NCBI RefSeq assembly: GCF_000313135.1
Contig: NW_004457611.1
Location: 374,393 to 407,909, forward strand
DNA: 33,517 nucleotides
Direction of reading: 5' to 3'
Source of the DNA: Acanthamoeba castellanii str. Neff
Taxonomy: Eukaryota > Discosea > Longamoebia > Acanthamoebidae
Every line of letters starts with the position of its first letter. Position 1 is the stretch's first letter. Both the position numbers and the translations under genes were made by a program. The notes beneath the pieces are model-generated. The model made no database searches. It had not been told where the DNA came from and saw only the letters and a list, made by a program, of their open reading frames with translations. This document shows positions 31,795-33,517 of this stretch, piece by piece.

Positions 31795-32937
31795 GTCTTG
31801 CTGTTGTAGTCGAGGCGTAGAGTGGTTATGCTTGCGGGGCTGGAGCACGCAAGCGTGTTGCGGAGAAAAAGTGTGCAAACTCCGACTTTTTAGGTCCGTA
31901 AATGTGGTGTTTTCACTCCGTACCACGGTGCAGAGTGGGCCACGGGCCGTTGCCTCACCCAACACCGCAATGATCTCACCGTTGAGGTGCAGGTGGAAAA
32001 ATTTTGTGGGGAGCTAAATACTTGTGCTTTTGAGCTCTTTTCCTCTCCAACAAGCTAACCCAAGTATTGGTTGGAATGTGCACAAGTTTCTTCACATACT
32101 CAACCACAAACCATACACCAGACCCTTGTTCACTGACTGCCAGGCAGTCAATCCTGTCAGAACCAGACAGGCTCACTCAGCCCAGTAAGCACCACCCACA
32201 CAACAAGGGCAGACAAGGGCAGACAAGGGCAGCCTGGAGTATCAAACAGAGGACATGGGTTGCAACTTCACAGATGCCAACATCAGCAGCCACCTGGTAC
32301 AGGTGGAACTGGGCAAAAGGCCAACACTTCTGTTTACTATTTCTAACTATATACTTGATTTAGGCTGTGGAGCAAAGAAAAGCTGTATTGTGAGTATTTT
32401 TTTTTTTATGTTACACTTAGTTTTCTGCGTATTTGCCCAATCCACTTCTGTTAAAGTGGGATAAAACCCAGATTGTTGTAAAACTGCTTGGAGGTTGGGG
32501 CGGGGGATGAAACTGATGTAATCCTTGCACAATAAGAGCAAGGATGAGCTCAAAACTGCTGCTGAAGTGCAGTTGGACACTAGCCTGACTCCCAGCCTTT
32601 GCCCTCCACCCTTCCTCCCAGATATGGAGCAAGTCAATAATGTGCTCACTGAACACCTACTCTCTGACCACCACCACTGGCAAGGCAATGGCAGTGTTCA
32701 TCACACATGTTGATGACTCTGTTCTTGTTGTTCTTCTTGGGGACAGTGGCCCTGTTCACACCCAGGAGTCACACAGAGCCCAGGCAAAGAAGTGTTGTTG
32801 GGTGGCTTGTCCTCCTCGTCCTTGTTGTCCTGGGTCAGGCAACAGGAGCTGAGGGAGGGCTCAGGCATGCCTGCTGAAGAGATTCCTGTCATCTGTTGCC
32901 CGAAATGAAGAACAAAATTAAATAGTAAACAACACAG
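31795..32937. other. AT-richer stretch without a recognised gene
   Basis: Composition resembles the copia-bearing island at 1330-4960. Short frames on both strands carry no domain I can name; a fragment reading THVDDSVLVVLLG (about 32700-32740, +) faintly recalls a retroelement reverse-transcriptase active site but is too short to call. Bases 31760-32000 hold the leader side of the membrane-protein gene. Confidence 0.45.
32203..32232. repeat. Three tandem copies of ACAAGGGCAG
   Basis: Perfect 10-nt unit repeated three times in the AT-richer stretch. Confidence 0.9.
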
Positions 32938-33425
32938 GGTGTCCCTCACTTCCTTGAAGTAATTGGGATTGCACCCCAGACCCTCGACCACCTGAAGCAA
33001 GCACGCGCCGTCATTGCCAGCTTCCGCAAGGGCGATAAAGGCCCCGCCGTGCCGCCTTGGACGGGCCAGCACCTCGTGGCGCTCTGGCGGGCATGCCTGC
33101 GCTTCGGGCCTACTCGTACGCCTTCGTGGGACCCACGCTCGGCGTGCTGGTCGAGTACGCCCTCTTCGGCCTGTCTCTCGACTCGCTCGAAGACGACGAT
33201 GATGACGACTGGCGGCACGATCTCCTCGACGTGCACCTCGGCTTCGACGACGATGCGCGGAAGAGCGTCATCGACTCCCTTCCAGAAGGGAAGCTCAAGA
33301 CCGAGCTCCAGGCGCAGGAAAGCCAAACATCCGACCAGCTGAGCAGCCTGCTGGCCAAGGGACTGGGACTGGACGCGAAGGCGTTCGAGGAGTTCGACCG
33401 GGTGATGAAGTCCTGTCCCCCGTGA
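32938..33425 (+). pseudogene. 3' part of an unrecognised gene with an apparent frameshift
   Basis: A probable acceptor (AACACAG) precedes 32938. From there one frame reads HFLEVIGIAPQTLDHLKQAR and PPWTGQHLVALWRACLRFG. At the GGG run 33106-33108 that frame turns into Arg/Ser/Thr-rich nonsense, while the frame one base back continues as AYSYAFVGPTLGVLVEYALF, an acidic D-run, and an ordinary C-terminus ending MKSCPP and TGA at 33423-33425. The clean switch of coding quality suggests one G is missing, by sequencing error or real mutation. No domain recognised; the hydrophobic VGPTLGVLVEYALFGL could be a membrane segment. Upstream exons were not found in the AT-richer DNA to the left. If the shift is a sequencing error, this is an intact gene end. 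Confidence 0.5.
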
Positions 33426-33517
33426 ACGTGAAGTGGAGCGCCAATAGAAACAACCACTACACGGGAATCACTACGGGTGGGTGGAGCAGTGGGCGGCGCC
33501 GGAGAGGCGGTGGAGGG
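33426..33517. other. Right edge, no feature seen
   Basis: GC-rich bases after the last stop; too short to interpret. Confidence 0.4.

Noticed and set aside
32640..32760. Possible reverse-transcriptase active site (HVDDSVLV)
   Set aside because: Only a few residues match, no flanking motifs were found, and the frame ends soon on both sides.

Overview
The window looks like nuclear DNA of a free-living amoebozoan, most probably Acanthamoeba or a close relative. That is an inference, not a database result. The basis is compact, GC-rich genes cut by many short GT-AG introns; introns full of ACGAC/CGTGT-type simple repeats; eukaryote-only genes (spliceosomal CWC25, proteasome beta7, APC10, F-box, BAR); and tRNA genes scattered singly between protein genes. 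Exon limits below were read by hand from splice consensus, reading phase and remembered protein families, so each is a model.

Layout. 1-1261 (-): secreted Sel1-repeat protein, cut by the left edge. 1330-4960: AT-richer island with a possible small secreted protein (+) and a decayed Ty1/copia retrotransposon (-). 4968-7820 (+): ten-exon class III aminotransferase with an unusual C-terminal extension. 7921-8193 (+): small DUF2256 zinc-ribbon-like protein whose end runs into an antisense tRNA-Glu. 8149-9530: 122-nt inverted repeats, each holding a complete tRNA-Glu(CTC), around about 1.1 kb of AT-richer DNA. 9740-13411 (-): two neighbouring low-complexity proteins that look like divergent paralogues. 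14167-15730 (-): proteasome subunit beta7 (PSMB4). 15941-17942 (-): splicing factor CWC25. 18301-20834 (+): a BAR domain followed by MORN repeats, interrupted by a 329-nt assembly gap. 21200-23388 (+): F-box/ankyrin protein. Three more identical tRNA-Glu genes lie among these.

23774-29947 holds an inverted pair of mitochondrial-carrier-like genes (- at 23774-25953, + at 28069-29947), with APC10 (26060-27240, -) and a tRNA-Arg(ACG) between them. The two carriers match exon by exon, but two introns of the minus copy are absent from the plus copy. 30002-31794 (-): ten-exon protein of unknown family with C-terminal membrane segments. 31795-32937: AT-richer DNA without a recognised gene. 32938-33425 (+): end of an unrecognised gene with an apparent one-base frameshift.

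Most genes are housekeeping (protein turnover through proteasome, APC/C and F-box; splicing; membrane shaping; mitochondrial carrier-like transport) and do not form one pathway. The least ordinary points are the inverted carrier pair with unequal introns, the tRNA-bounded inverted-repeat insert, the aminotransferase extension, the BAR-MORN architecture and the uncharacterised membrane protein at 30002-31794. I found no clear case of a new multi-gene system.
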